From an uncultured Lachnospiraceae bacterium (GTDB taxonomy: Bacteria; Bacillota; Clostridia; Lachnospirales; Lachnospiraceae): 64,000 bases of DNA. A model generated the notes under the pieces. The model was not told where the DNA came from. It searched no databases and saw nothing but the letters and a program-made list of their open reading frames with translations. A program made the translations under genes and the position numbers. The DNA is taken from contig CAMWJF010000019.1 of assembly GCA_947174505.1 (NCBI GenBank), forward strand, positions 1 to 64,000, read 5' to 3'. Every line of letters begins with the position of its first letter. Within the stretch, counting starts at the first letter, position 1. Shown one piece after another: positions 52,147 through 61,138 of this stretch.

Positions 52147-53057
52147 TATGGAAAATTTCTCCCGGCCTCCACGTCGGCCCCGATCTGCCGCCGCAGCGCC
52201 TCCACACTTTCAAAGGCCCTCTCCGGCCTTCGGAATGCCAAAAGCTCCACTGTCATATCCCTGCCGTAGACCTCTTCCGCAAAGTCGTAGAGATAGGTTT
52301 CCACACCCATAATTTTCTCCTCCGAAACGGTAGGCTTATATCCCACGTTGGAAATCCCCCGGTAAGTCTTTTCCCCAAGCTTTGCCCGGGAATAGTAAAC
52401 CCCGTTCGGGGGCAGGAGTTTTCTCCCATCCGGCAGAAGGTTCGCCGTAGGCATACCGAGCTGTCTCCCGAGCTGCCTGCCGTGCACCACTTTCCCGCTC
52501 ACACGGTAGGGCGCGCCCAGCATGGCGGAGGCCTTCTCCATCTCCCCTGCCCGGACCGCCTGCCGCACTCTGGTGGAGCTGACTTCCTCCCCGTCCACGC
52601 GGACTTTTTCGATCAGTTCCACCTGATACCCGTAAGTTCCGGCATAACCGGCCAGGAGCGCATAGTTTCCGGCCCCGCCCTTCCCGAAGGAAATATCCGG
52701 CCCCGCGCAAAGATATTCTGTCTGCATCTGTCCGGCCAGATAACGCGCGATAAAGTCCGTCGGCTCCGTAGCCGCCGTCTCCCTGTTTAGGGGAAATTCA
52801 ATCAGCACATCTATGCCCATCCGCGAAAACACAGCCCTCTTCTCTTCCCTGGTAGACAGTTCCTTCATCTCCCCGCCAAAAAATGACGCCGCCGAAGTAT
52901 CAAAGGTAAAAACTACGGCCTGAAGCCCCCGCTTCCTCTGCTCCAGCACCCGCTCCAAAAGCCGCCGGTGACCCAGATGAATCCCGTCAAACTTCCCAAG
53001 CGCAACGGCGCTCTTGTTTTCCAGATGAAATTCTGTCGTATTTTCTATAATCTGCAT
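52146..53057 (-). CDS. ribF: Bifunctional riboflavin kinase/FAD synthetase
   Basis: Makes FMN and FAD from riboflavin. The N-terminal adenylyltransferase domain has VALGKFDGIHLGHRRLL and STRVRQAVRAGEMEKA. The C-terminal kinase domain has GRQLGRQLGMPTANLLP and GVYYSRAKLG. I use the ATG at 53057; a TTG at 53078 is possible. It is the last gene of the rimP-to-ribF operon and follows truB by 69 nt. Confidence 0.95.
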   Translation of the reverse strand: MQIIENTTEFHLENKSAVALGKFDGIHLGHRRLLERVLEQRKRGLQAVVFTFDTSAASFFGGEMKELSTREEKRAVFSRMGIDVLIEFPLNRETAATEPTDFIARYLAGQMQTEYLCAGPDISFGKGGAGNYALLAGYAGTYGYQVELIEKVRVDGEEVSSTRVRQAVRAGEMEKASAMLGAPYRVSGKVVHGRQLGRQLGMPTANLLPDGRKLLPPNGVYYSRAKLGEKTYRGISNVGYKPTVSEEKIMGVETYLYDFAEEVYGRDMTVELLAFRRPERAFESVEALRRQIGADVEAGRNFP

Positions 53058-53126
53058 GCTGCCTGCCCCAGTTTCCAATTTATGCCATCCTGTACATCAG
53101 ATTTTATAACAAACGTATTTATATGC

Positions 53127-54035
53127 TCACAGAAACATTTTTACAGGCCTTGCCTCTTTTGCTCCCGCGTGATACTCATAAATACCATAAAATCGTCCCT
53201 CGCCGTCATACATCCGCAGCCACTCTTTTGCCTGCGGCAAATCATGGCCCGCAAGCATTCCCGACGGGATTTTATTCCCATTTTCCAAAAGCCTGCGTGC
53301 CTCCGGCGTCACCTTCACTTCCCTGCACGCCGCAAAAACAGCGTCAGGCGGAATAATAACGTCAGATATTTTATCTTCATCCCGCAGCTTCTCAATCTCC
53401 GAAAGCCGAAGCGCCCCCTCAAGCCCGAAAATCCCCACCCGGCTCCGCATCAAGGTCTCCATGGCGCCGCCGCACCCAAGCTGCTCTCCGATATCATGGC
53501 AGAGCGTGCGTATATAAGTTCCCTTGGAGCATACCACCCGGAACCTGACCGTGGGAAGCTGCATTTCCAGAATCTCCAGCTCCCGGATCTGTACCCTGCG
53601 CGGCCTGCGCTCCACCTCTTTTCCCGCTCTCGCCAGCTCATAGAGCTTTTTTCCATTCACCTTGAGAGCCGAGTACATAGGGGGAATCTGGTCATAATCG
53701 CCGAGAAAGCCCAGAATGCCCTCCCGCACCTGCTCTGGCGTGAGCGCGGAAACCGTCTCCTCCTCCGCATGAAATAACACCTGTCCCGACAGGTCCTGCG
53801 TGTCCGTCGCCACCCCCAGCCGGAGCGTGGCGATATACTCCTTATCCCAGTCCGTGAGCATGTCGCACAATTTCGTGCCCGAACCAAAACATACAGGAAG
53901 CACGCCGACCGCATCCGGGTCGAGTGTCCCTGTATGCCCTATTTTCTTCTGTTTACAGATACCCCGGAGCTTCGCCACCACATCGTGGGACGTAAACCCC
54001 GCCTCCTTATAAACATTCATAATGCCATTGTACAT
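53127..54035 (-). CDS. truB: tRNA pseudouridine 55 synthase
   Basis: Forms pseudouridine at position 55 of tRNAs. The 302 residues have GIMNVYKEAGFTSHDVV, the catalytic Asp in GHTGTLDPDAVGVLPVC, YDQIPPMYSALKVNGKKLY and SKGTYIRTLCHDIG. AGGGA precedes the ATG. It lies 24 nt after nrnA and before ribF. Confidence 0.97.
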   Translation of the reverse strand: MYNGIMNVYKEAGFTSHDVVAKLRGICKQKKIGHTGTLDPDAVGVLPVCFGSGTKLCDMLTDWDKEYIATLRLGVATDTQDLSGQVLFHAEEETVSALTPEQVREGILGFLGDYDQIPPMYSALKVNGKKLYELARAGKEVERRPRRVQIRELEILEMQLPTVRFRVVCSKGTYIRTLCHDIGEQLGCGGAMETLMRSRVGIFGLEGALRLSEIEKLRDEDKISDVIIPPDAVFAACREVKVTPEARRLLENGNKIPSGMLAGHDLPQAKEWLRMYDGEGRFYGIYEYHAGAKEARPVKMFL

Positions 54036-54059
54036 AAATATCCCTGTCTCTTTCTACAC

Positions 54060-55016
54060 CTACTCCTGCTTCCATTTAAGCTGGGACGCAATCTCCCGCG
54101 ACAGGTTGTTGATATTGTCATGATATGTACCGTTCATCGTACATCCCGCGGCACGTACATGACCGCCGCCGCCAAATTTCAAGGCAACCTCCGCCACATT
54201 GACAAGACCGTTTGAACGCAGACTCACCTTGTACTCCAGCGTCCCGGTCTCATACATAAAGATCGCGCAGTCCACGCCCTTTACGCCCTGCAGCTGGTTG
54301 ACGATGCCGTCCAGATCCTTTGGACCCACGCAGTAAAATTCCATCATACGCCGGCTCACCATGCTGACAATACATCTGTCGTCCATAAAACGCACGCTCC
54401 CCAGAATCGCCCTGCCCATGATCTGTGTCTGAAAATAAGTCTTCTCATAAAAAGTCTCTTCGATCAAAGCAGAAAAGTCAAATCCAAATTTAAGCAATTC
54501 CGACGCGATCTGCATCGTGCGTGGGGACGTGTTGGAGTAGCGGAAGACTCCTGTATCGTGGGCAATGCCGATATAAACTGCTTTTGCCGTATCCTCGTCA
54601 ATATATTCCGGTTCCATCAGCTCATAGAGCAGTTCCGCCGTAGAGCTTTTCTCCGGCTCTATGATATTCACGTCCCCGCATCCTGTATTGCTGATGTGAT
54701 GGTCAATATTGATACGTCTTTTTGCCCGTCTGAAAATGGGCAGCGCATCTCCCAGCCGCTCGTCGTTACAGTCCAGCGCAAAGAAAACATCATAGATTTC
54801 CTCATTGTTAAACTCTGATTTAATATCTTCTATTCCCTTTAAAACACGGAACGGTAAGGGCGGCTCCTCCAGATAAACGTCGATCTTCGCCCCGGGCAGC
54901 TCCTTTTTCAGGTAGTGATACAGCGCCAGACATGAGCAGACACAGTCCCCGTCAGGTCTCATGTGCCCGCCTATCGCCACTGTCTTTACATCCTTTAACT
55001 CGTCAATCCTCTTCAT
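54060..55016 (-). CDS. nrnA: DHH-family bifunctional oligoribonuclease/PAP phosphatase
   Basis: Degrades short RNAs to mononucleotides and dephosphorylates pAp. The 318 residues have GGHMRPDGDCVCSCLAL, FALDCNDERLG and the DHH motif NIDHHISNTGCGD. The C-terminal DHHA1 domain has KFGGGGHVRAAGC. I use the ATG at 55016, which has AGAGG 7 nt upstream and lies in the end of rbfA (14-nt overlap), so translation is coupled. Confidence 0.93.
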   Translation of the reverse strand: MKRIDELKDVKTVAIGGHMRPDGDCVCSCLALYHYLKKELPGAKIDVYLEEPPLPFRVLKGIEDIKSEFNNEEIYDVFFALDCNDERLGDALPIFRRAKRRINIDHHISNTGCGDVNIIEPEKSSTAELLYELMEPEYIDEDTAKAVYIGIAHDTGVFRYSNTSPRTMQIASELLKFGFDFSALIEETFYEKTYFQTQIMGRAILGSVRFMDDRCIVSMVSRRMMEFYCVGPKDLDGIVNQLQGVKGVDCAIFMYETGTLEYKVSLRSNGLVNVAEVALKFGGGGHVRAAGCTMNGTYHDNINNLSREIASQLKWKQE

Positions 55017-55404
55017 TTTCATACCTCTCATCAGACGCTGCGGCCTTCCTGTCCGAGGCCACCACTTCCTCAATCCGTTTCGACATATTCACACCGTAGG
55101 CAATGGACTGATCCATAATGAAATGGATCTGCGGCGTGTTGCGGAGATTAATGGTCCTCGCAAGCTGCCCGCGTATATACCCCTCCGCGCTCCGAAGCCC
55201 CGCCAGCGTATCCGCCTGCGTCTTCTCATCGCCAAGCACGCTGATCCACGCCTTACAGGTCTTTAAATCCGGAGCAACCTCCACCGCCACCACCGAGGTC
55301 ATCGGCGCAATCCTGGGGTCCTTGATCTCCCCCCGGATCATTTCTGCCAGCACACGCTGCACCTCCCCGTTGATGCGGGTATTCTTGACACTGTTTTTAC
55401 GCAT
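55003..55404 (-). CDS. rbfA: 30S ribosome-binding factor A
   Basis: Helps 16S rRNA maturation and cold adaptation. The 133 residues have the KH-type fold with INGEVQRVLAEMIRGEIKDP, VEVAPDLKTCKAWISVLG and LRNTPQIHFIMDQSIAYG. The ATG at 55404 has AAAGGA 9 nt upstream. It lies 54 nt after infB and overlaps nrnA. Confidence 0.95.
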   Translation of the reverse strand: MRKNSVKNTRINGEVQRVLAEMIRGEIKDPRIAPMTSVVAVEVAPDLKTCKAWISVLGDEKTQADTLAGLRSAEGYIRGQLARTINLRNTPQIHFIMDQSIAYGVNMSKRIEEVVASDRKAAASDERYENEED

Positions 55405-55458
55405 GATATTCAGTCCTTTCCTCTGCACCCTTATTGATGACATTGCTGTTTATTCCGG

Positions 55459-58335
55459 TCAGCGCGGCACCTCTACCATGATATAAGCCTCCACGATATC
55501 CAGCTCCTCCATCTTATCGAAGCCTTCAAATACAAGACCGCACTCAAAACCGGCCTTCACTTCCTTCACATCATCCTTGAAGCGTTTCAGGGATGCCAGT
55601 TCGCCCTCATAAATCTGCTCTTCGCCCCTGCGGATGCGGATCTTACATCCTCTCTGGAACTCGCCGTCCAGAACGTAGGAACCTGCGATATTGCCGATTG
55701 CGGACGCCTTGAAGATCTGGCGCACCTCCGCGTGGCCGATCACCTTCTCCTCGAAGATCGGGTCTAACATACCCTTCATGGCCGCCTCGATATCCTCGAT
55801 CGCCTGATAAATCACCTTGTAGAGACGCACATCCACGCCCTCGCGCTCTGCCACGGTCTTCGCCTGTGCGTCCGGCCTTACATTAAAGCCGATGATGATC
55901 GCTGAGGATGCGGAAGCCAGGGACACATCCGATTCGTTGATGGCGCCCACGCCGCCGTGGATGCATTTCACGACCACTTCCTCATTGGACAGCTTCATCA
56001 GGCTCTGCTTTACGGCCTCCACACTGCCCTGCACATCTGCCTTGACGATCAGGTTCAGCTCCTTCAGATTACCCTCCTGGATCTGGTTGAACAGATCGTC
56101 AAGGGACATCTTCGTCTTAGTATCTGCAAGCATCTCCTCCTTATGCTGCGCCATGTAGGTTTCCGCATAAGATTTCGCGCTCTTGTCATTCTCATGGACA
56201 ACAAACACCTCGCCGGCGCTTGGTACATCGGATAAACCGAGAATTTCCACGGGTGTGGAGGGTTTCGCCTCCTTCACGCGTCTGCCCTTGTCGTCGATCA
56301 TGGCCCTCACCTTGCCGTGACTTGCTCCCGCGGAGATAAAGTCGCCCACGTGGAGCGTGCCCTTCTGTACCAGCACGGTGGCCACAGGACCTCTGCCCTT
56401 GTCAAGCTCGGCCTCGATGACAAGACCTCTTGCGTTTCTGTCCGGGTTCGCCTTCAGCTCCAGAATCTCAGCCGTGAGCAGAATCGTCTCCAGAAGGTTT
56501 TCAATGCCTTCTCCCGACTTCGCAGAGACCGGCACAAACTCCGTCGATCCGCCCCAATCCACCGGGATCAGCTCGTATTCTGTCATCTCCTGCTTCACGC
56601 GGTCGATGTTCGCGTTTGGCTTATCGATCTTATTGACGGCAACGATGATCTCGATCCCCGCCGCCTTCGCATGGTTGATGGCCTCCACCGTCTGGGGCAT
56701 AACGCCGTCGTCGGCCGCCACTACCAGCACTGCGATATCTGTAGAATTAGCGCCGCGCATACGCATGGCCGTGAACGCCTCATGGCCCGGCGTATCTAAG
56801 AAGGTAATGCTCTGTCCCTTTGCGCTTACCGTGTACGCGCCGATGGCCTGCGTGATGCCGCCTGCCTCCTTATCGGTCACGTTCGTCTTACGGATCGCGT
56901 CAAGCAGGGAGGTTTTTCCGTGGTCTACATGCCCCATGACACAGATAACCGGGGGACGCGCCACCATCGTGGAGGCGTCCTCTTCCTCCTCTCGCAGAAG
57001 CTCTTCGATCACATCAACCTTAACTTCCTTCTCACATATGATTTCATACTCAATGGCAATATTTTCCGCCTCTTCAAAACTGATATCGGAGTTTAATGTC
57101 ACGACCTGCCCCTGTAGAAACAGCTTCTTAATAATCGCGGAGGGCTGGATCTTCATCTTATCCGCCAGCTCCTTGATGGTCAGGGTCTCCGGAACCGTGA
57201 TCACCTTGATCTGCTCCTCCTTGGACTCCGCAGGTTTTTTCTCAGGCTTAATGAAACGGCCTGCCCTGTTGCGGCTCTTTACCGCAGCATCATCCTCCTC
57301 ATAGATATGGTCCTTCTTCGACCGTTTATCCCTGTCCTGATTTACCCTGCGCTTTTCGTCATCCCTGTGCTTCTCCGCATCCTTACCGGGCGCTTCAGCG
57401 ACAAAGTCCTTCGGACCGTTATTTTTCCTAAATCGATTGTCCGGCCCGCCATTTCCTCTCTGAGGGCGGTCACTACCGCCACCGTTCCTGCTGCCAGCGA
57501 AGGGAGCGCCGCCACTCTTACGATCACCCTGACCGCCGTTATAATTCGGTCTGCCCTGATTCTCAGGCCTGCGATTTTCTCCTGCACTTCCCGCTCTCTC
57601 CTGTCCGGGCGCCGGTTTCGTCCCGGCTGCCATATTTTTATTGTTTTCCCGTTTTTCCTGCTGTTTCTGCTCCAGCAGTCTCTGTTCCTGCTGCCGTTTC
57701 TCCTGCTGCCTCTGCTCCAGCCGCCTTTCCTGCTGCTGTTTCTGCCTCACATCGTAAGGCTCCGCCGTCACAGGGATCGGCTTCTGGGTGGGGCGTATGA
57801 TCTTATGGGGCGCATTCTGTGGCTGTACGGGCCGCGCACCGTTAGATATCGGTCTGTTTCCGTTCCCCCTGTTCTGCCCGTTTCCATTCCCTCTGTTCTG
57901 CCCGTTTCCGTTCCCCTGAGGCTGTCTTCCGCCCATCTTGGAATTGTGGGGATTGCTCACGAAGATGATCCGTTTCTTCTTGGGCGCTTCGCCTCTGCTT
58001 TCTCTCTTCCCGGTCTCCGCCGCAGGCTTTTCAGACGCTGCCTTGGCCTGAGCAGGTTTTTCTGCCGTAGGGGCAGGCTTCTGCGCCGGTGCGGAAGCCT
58101 CCTTTACCGATGTATCCGCATCCTGCCGTTTTTCCTCCCTGGCAGCCGTTTCCGCGGCAGGCGCCCCGCCCTCCCCGGAAGAGCCGAATTCCTTCCTCAC
58201 CAGTGCAATCGCATCATCCTCAATCGAACTCTGCGCCACCTTCACCTCATATCCCTTAGCCTGCAGAAAGTCGATCAGTTCCTTACTCTTCCTGTCTACC
58301 TCTTTTGCAAGCTCATGTACTTTCATCTTCGCCAT
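55459..58335 (-). CDS. infB: Translation initiation factor IF-2
   Basis: GTPase that places initiator tRNA on the 30S subunit. It is 958 residues: an N-terminal IF2-N domain ([20 protein letters not shown]), a long disordered Gln/Asn/Arg/Gly-rich part (about 70-390), a second IF2-N domain, then the G domain with [31 protein letters not shown] and SAKSGEG. Domains II to IV complete it. The ATG at 58335 has GGAGG 8 nt upstream. The long linker includes a 24-bp duplicated unit. Confidence 0.97.
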   Translation of the reverse strand: MAKMKVHELAKEVDRKSKELIDFLQAKGYEVKVAQSSIEDDAIALVRKEFGSSGEGGAPAAETAAREEKRQDADTSVKEASAPAQKPAPTAEKPAQAKAASEKPAAETGKRESRGEAPKKKRIIFVSNPHNSKMGGRQPQGNGNGQNRGNGNGQNRGNGNRPISNGARPVQPQNAPHKIIRPTQKPIPVTAEPYDVRQKQQQERRLEQRQQEKRQQEQRLLEQKQQEKRENNKNMAAGTKPAPGQERAGSAGENRRPENQGRPNYNGGQGDRKSGGAPFAGSRNGGGSDRPQRGNGGPDNRFRKNNGPKDFVAEAPGKDAEKHRDDEKRRVNQDRDKRSKKDHIYEEDDAAVKSRNRAGRFIKPEKKPAESKEEQIKVITVPETLTIKELADKMKIQPSAIIKKLFLQGQVVTLNSDISFEEAENIAIEYEIICEKEVKVDVIEELLREEEEDASTMVARPPVICVMGHVDHGKTSLLDAIRKTNVTDKEAGGITQAIGAYTVSAKGQSITFLDTPGHEAFTAMRMRGANSTDIAVLVVAADDGVMPQTVEAINHAKAAGIEIIVAVNKIDKPNANIDRVKQEMTEYELIPVDWGGSTEFVPVSAKSGEGIENLLETILLTAEILELKANPDRNARGLVIEAELDKGRGPVATVLVQKGTLHVGDFISAGASHGKVRAMIDDKGRRVKEAKPSTPVEILGLSDVPSAGEVFVVHENDKSAKSYAETYMAQHKEEMLADTKTKMSLDDLFNQIQEGNLKELNLIVKADVQGSVEAVKQSLMKLSNEEVVVKCIHGGVGAINESDVSLASASSAIIIGFNVRPDAQAKTVAEREGVDVRLYKVIYQAIEDIEAAMKGMLDPIFEEKVIGHAEVRQIFKASAIGNIAGSYVLDGEFQRGCKIRIRRGEEQIYEGELASLKRFKDDVKEVKAGFECGLVFEGFDKMEELDIVEAYIMVEVPR
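57861..57908. repeat. 24-bp tandem duplication in the infB linker
   Basis: Two units (57861-57884 and 57885-57908) share GTTCTGCCCGTTTC and encode repeats of the residues GNGQNRGN. Low-complexity growth of this kind is common in the IF-2 linker. Confidence 0.8.
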
Positions 58336-58350
58336 ACTTACTACCTCCAA

Positions 58351-58674
58351 CTATTCCGAATCTCCTAAATGCTTCCGTATCGAATCTGCAAATCCCTCAT
58401 CTGTCACCGCAAGAACCGATCTCTCTTCCTTGCCCATAGAATGTCCCAGCACCGCCTTCATCCCATGGAACGCGTAGGGAACCTCATAAAAATCACACAT
58501 GTTACTATACTTTTTTCTGGTATTACCCGACGCATCCTCAGCTATGATGACCAGAGCTGCCGTACCGCCCTTGACAGCCGCTTCCGTTGCAAATCCGCCA
58601 CTGACAACATTTCTGGAGCGTGCGGCGAGTCCCAGCATGGATAATACCTTATCCTTCCCCGGTATCTGCTTCAT
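58351..58674 (-). CDS. rplGA: YlxQ-type L7Ae-family ribosomal protein
   Basis: A 107-residue RNA-binding protein of the L7Ae/L30e fold. It has KVLSMLGLAARSRNVVSGG, ALVIIAEDASGNTRKK and the end helix of the family. The ATG at 58674 has GGAGG 6 nt upstream and overlaps the end of rnpM by 26 nt. infB starts 15 nt after its stop. Its place between rnpM and infB is conserved in Firmicutes. Confidence 0.92.
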   Translation of the reverse strand: MKQIPGKDKVLSMLGLAARSRNVVSGGFATEAAVKGGTAALVIIAEDASGNTRKKYSNMCDFYEVPYAFHGMKAVLGHSMGKEERSVLAVTDEGFADSIRKHLGDSE

Positions 58675-58939
58675 GCCTGCCCTCCTCAAACTCCTTCTCC
58701 AGATTTTCGTATATTTCATCCGGTATGCGCATCTTGAAGGACCGTTCCAGTCCTTTGTTCTTCCTGGCTTTCGACAGGCACGCCCCGTTTTTACAAAGGT
58801 AAGCGCCCCGGCCGTTCTTTCTCCCTGTCATATCCAGGCAGACCTGCCCCTCCGCACTCCTTAATACGCGCATCATCTCTTTCTTATCCTTCATTTCTCC
58901 GCAGCCCACACACTGGCGCAGGGATACTTTTTTTGCCAT
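58649..58939 (-). CDS. rnpM: YlxR/RnpM RNA-binding protein
   Basis: A 96-residue protein with the YlxR pattern: RQCVGCGEMKDKKEMMRV, RKNGRGAYLC and CLSKARKNKGLERSF. YlxR has been linked to modulation of RNase P. The ATG at 58939 has GAGGGG upstream. It lies 28 nt after nusA and overlaps the L7Ae-family gene. Confidence 0.93.
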   Translation of the reverse strand: MAKKVSLRQCVGCGEMKDKKEMMRVLRSAEGQVCLDMTGRKNGRGAYLCKNGACLSKARKNKGLERSFKMRIPDEIYENLEKEFEEGRHEADTGEG

Positions 58940-58967
58940 GCTGCCCCTCACTCTTTACCGGCCCGCG

Positions 58968-60173
58968 CTACTCCTCGCCGACCGTTTCCTCTGCATACTC
59001 CTGCTCCGCTTCCTCAAAGCCGCTCTCTTCAGTGTACGTCTCTTCCCCGTACGCCCCGTCGTAGCTCTCCTCAGCGTAGCCTTCCTCGTCATACTCCTCA
59101 TCGTCGTAGACGTAATCCTCATAGCGGAAGCCAGGCGCGTCCTTGGCCTGCGTCTCGCTCTTGATATCAATCTTATACCCCGTCAGTCTGGCCGCCAGTC
59201 TGGCATTCTGCCCTTCCTTACCTATGGCAAGGGAAAGCTGGTAATCCGGCACCACCACCTTGGCCGTCTTTTCGTCCGGATCGGCAAATACCGCCACGAT
59301 CTTGGCCGGGGACAGGGCGTTCTGAATCAGGTTGCCCGGGTTCTCATCCCAGTTTACGATATCGATCTTCTCCCCGCAAAGTTCATCCACAATGGAGTTA
59401 ACCCTGGCACCGTTTATTCCCACACAGGCGCCCACGGCGTCCACGTTCGGGTTGTTGGAGCGCACCGCGATCTTCGTCCTGCTGCCCGCCTCTCTGGCAA
59501 TACTCATGATCTCCACCGTGCCGTCCTTAATCTCTGTCACCTCGGACTCGAAAAGGCGCTTCACCAGCTCCGGGTGTGTACGGCTCACCAGTATCCTCGG
59601 CCCCTTCGGCGTGTTTCTCACCTCCAGAATATAGACCTTAATTCTCTCGGTAGGCCGGAAATGCTCGGTGCGCACCTGTTCGTTCTCATTTAAAATGGCG
59701 TCCGCCTTTCCCAGATTGATGGAAATGTTCTTACCCATGTAACGCTGGACAATCCCCGTCACCACATCCTTCTCCTTCTCGAAATACTGGTTGTAGATAA
59801 CGCTTCTCTCCTCCTCACGGATTTTCTGCAGGATCACGCTCTTGGCATTCTGGGTGGCAATGCGGCCAAACTCTTTGGAGCGGATCTCCACCCGGACGAT
59901 ATCGCCTTCCTTCGCGGCCGGATCAATCTCCCTTGCCTCCTCCGGGGAGATCTGCATCACCGGATCCTCCACCTCCTCCGCGACTTCCTTCTCCGCGTAA
60001 CAGTAGTAGTCGCAGGTCTCCCGGTCGATTTCCACTTTCACGTTGTCCGCCTTGCCGAAGTGATTCTTGTAGGCGGTAATCAGAGAATTTTCTATGGCCT
60101 CAAAAAGGGTATCTTTGCTGATCTCCTTTTCCCTTTCCAGAATCTCCAGCGCCTCCATTAATTCCTTATTCAT
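58968..60173 (-). CDS. nusA: Transcription termination/antitermination factor NusA
   Basis: The 401-residue NusA lacks the acidic repeats of E. coli but has a long acidic Glu/Tyr-rich tail (about 345-401). The N-terminal RNA polymerase-binding domain (MNKELMEALEILEREK) precedes an S1 domain (EGDIVRVEIRSKEF region) and two KH domains (VDAVGACVGINGARVNSIV and LSLAIGKEGQNARLAARL). The ATG at 60173 has AGGAGG 10 nt upstream. It follows rimP. Confidence 0.97.
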   Translation of the reverse strand: MNKELMEALEILEREKEISKDTLFEAIENSLITAYKNHFGKADNVKVEIDRETCDYYCYAEKEVAEEVEDPVMQISPEEAREIDPAAKEGDIVRVEIRSKEFGRIATQNAKSVILQKIREEERSVIYNQYFEKEKDVVTGIVQRYMGKNISINLGKADAILNENEQVRTEHFRPTERIKVYILEVRNTPKGPRILVSRTHPELVKRLFESEVTEIKDGTVEIMSIAREAGSRTKIAVRSNNPNVDAVGACVGINGARVNSIVDELCGEKIDIVNWDENPGNLIQNALSPAKIVAVFADPDEKTAKVVVPDYQLSLAIGKEGQNARLAARLTGYKIDIKSETQAKDAPGFRYEDYVYDDEEYDEEGYAEESYDGAYGEETYTEESGFEEAEQEYAEETVGEE

Positions 60174-60281
60174 TTTCCATTGTCCTCCTATGTTTCCTGT
60201 ATAATAAGCCAGAGCGCTGCCCATGCGCCGCCTGAGCGGCATACTTCCTCTGCATGGGCCTGCGCATAATAAGCAAACGAT

Positions 60282-60746
60282 TTAAATGTCCAGTGCCAGT
60301 CTGACCGCTGCGATATCAGATCTTTCAAATGTACGCATAACACCGTCCTGCTCAATGGTAACAGTCCGGGCGTCAAACGCCTTTAATATCCCGGAAAATT
60401 CTTTCTGCCCTTCTATGGGCTTATAGGCTTTCAGTTCCACTGCCTCCCCAAGGCTCCTCTCCATGTGCCGGTCCTTCTTTAAGACCCTGCCAAGCCCCGG
60501 GCTGCTGACTTCCAGAATGTAGGCGTCCGGGATAAAATCCTCCGCATCGAGCGCATCGGACAGGGCGCGGCTCACATTCTCACAGTCCTGGATGTTTACG
60601 CCCGCAGTCTTGTCGATATAAACCCGCAGATAGTAGTCCTTTCCCTCCTTCACATACTCCACATCATAAATTTCCACACCATACTGCTCCACGATGGGAG
60701 ACAGAAGGCACTCCGTCTTCTCCTCGTATGTCTCTCGCTTTGACAT
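60282..60746 (-). CDS. rimP: Ribosome maturation factor RimP
   Basis: Needed for 30S subunit maturation. The 154 residues have LLSPIVEQYGVEIYDVEYV, YLRVYIDKTAGVNIQDCE and EVSSPGLGRVLKKDRH. I use the ATG at 60746, with GGAGAG 4 nt upstream; the frame runs open to 60839 through a leader hairpin and is not likely translated. It is the first gene of the long operon to ribF. Confidence 0.95.
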   Translation of the reverse strand: MSKRETYEEKTECLLSPIVEQYGVEIYDVEYVKEGKDYYLRVYIDKTAGVNIQDCENVSRALSDALDAEDFIPDAYILEVSSPGLGRVLKKDRHMERSLGEAVELKAYKPIEGQKEFSGILKAFDARTVTIEQDGVMRTFERSDIAAVRLALDI

Positions 60747-60782
60747 AACACTCTCCATTCCGGAGCGTTTTAGCGACGGGGC

Positions 60783-60924
60783 GACGCAAATCTCCAATTT
60801 GCGTCTGCCATCAAACAAATTTGTGACGCCCCTGCACAAATTTGCGTGTAAAAAATCAGCACATCAGTGTGATTTTTTACACTACGCTCCTGCACGGAAA
60901 AGAGCGGACTCGCAAGTCCACTCT
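60783..60924 (-). promoter_or_regulatory. Structured leader of the rimP operon (four hairpins)
   Basis: In the transcribed order the leader contains: 60901-60924 (AGAG-GGACT/AGTCC-CTCT, followed by TTTT), 60846-60882 (a perfect 13-bp GTGTAAAAAATCA/TGATTTTTTACAC stem), 60817-60843 (AAATTTGTG/CACAAATTT) and 60783-60805 (GACGCAAAT/ATTTGCGTC). The last arms share AAATTTG-type sequences, so alternative pairings between hairpins are possible. Regulation by attenuation or by an operon product is inferred. Confidence 0.65.
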
Positions 60925-60955
60925 TTATCTCAGTAACTATTCCTAATTCTACTGT

Positions 60956-60984
60956 ATTATAGCACCCTTTCTCTTCCATTGCAA
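60956..60984 (-). promoter_or_regulatory. rimP operon promoter
   Basis: On the minus strand TTGCAA (60979-60984) and a perfect TATAAT (60956-60961) are separated by 17 nt. Transcription should start near 60949, giving a leader of about 200 nt. Confidence 0.85.
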
Positions 60985-61076
60985 GTATTTTTGATCATGC
61001 CGCGCCCGCATACCTCTTCTGACGTTTCGTGTACATCGGACGGGACAGTGTGGGCGCAGGCCGAACCGTTACATAT

Positions 61077-61105
61077 TTGACAGGGCGGCCGATATCCATT
61101 ACTCT
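61077..61105 (+). promoter_or_regulatory. Candidate promoter of the DUF6020 gene
   Basis: A perfect TTGACA (61077-61082) is followed after 17 nt by a poor -10 (TACTCT, 61100-61105), 33 nt before the ATG. A TATAAA at slightly longer spacing is an alternative -10. Confidence 0.4.
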
Positions 61106-61138
61106 ATAAATAGTTTTCAACGATGGGGGAGTAAAACA

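Noticed and set aside
57307..58368. 353-codon plus-strand open frame
   Set aside because: Entirely antisense to infB; it arises from the biased codons of the IF-2 linker.
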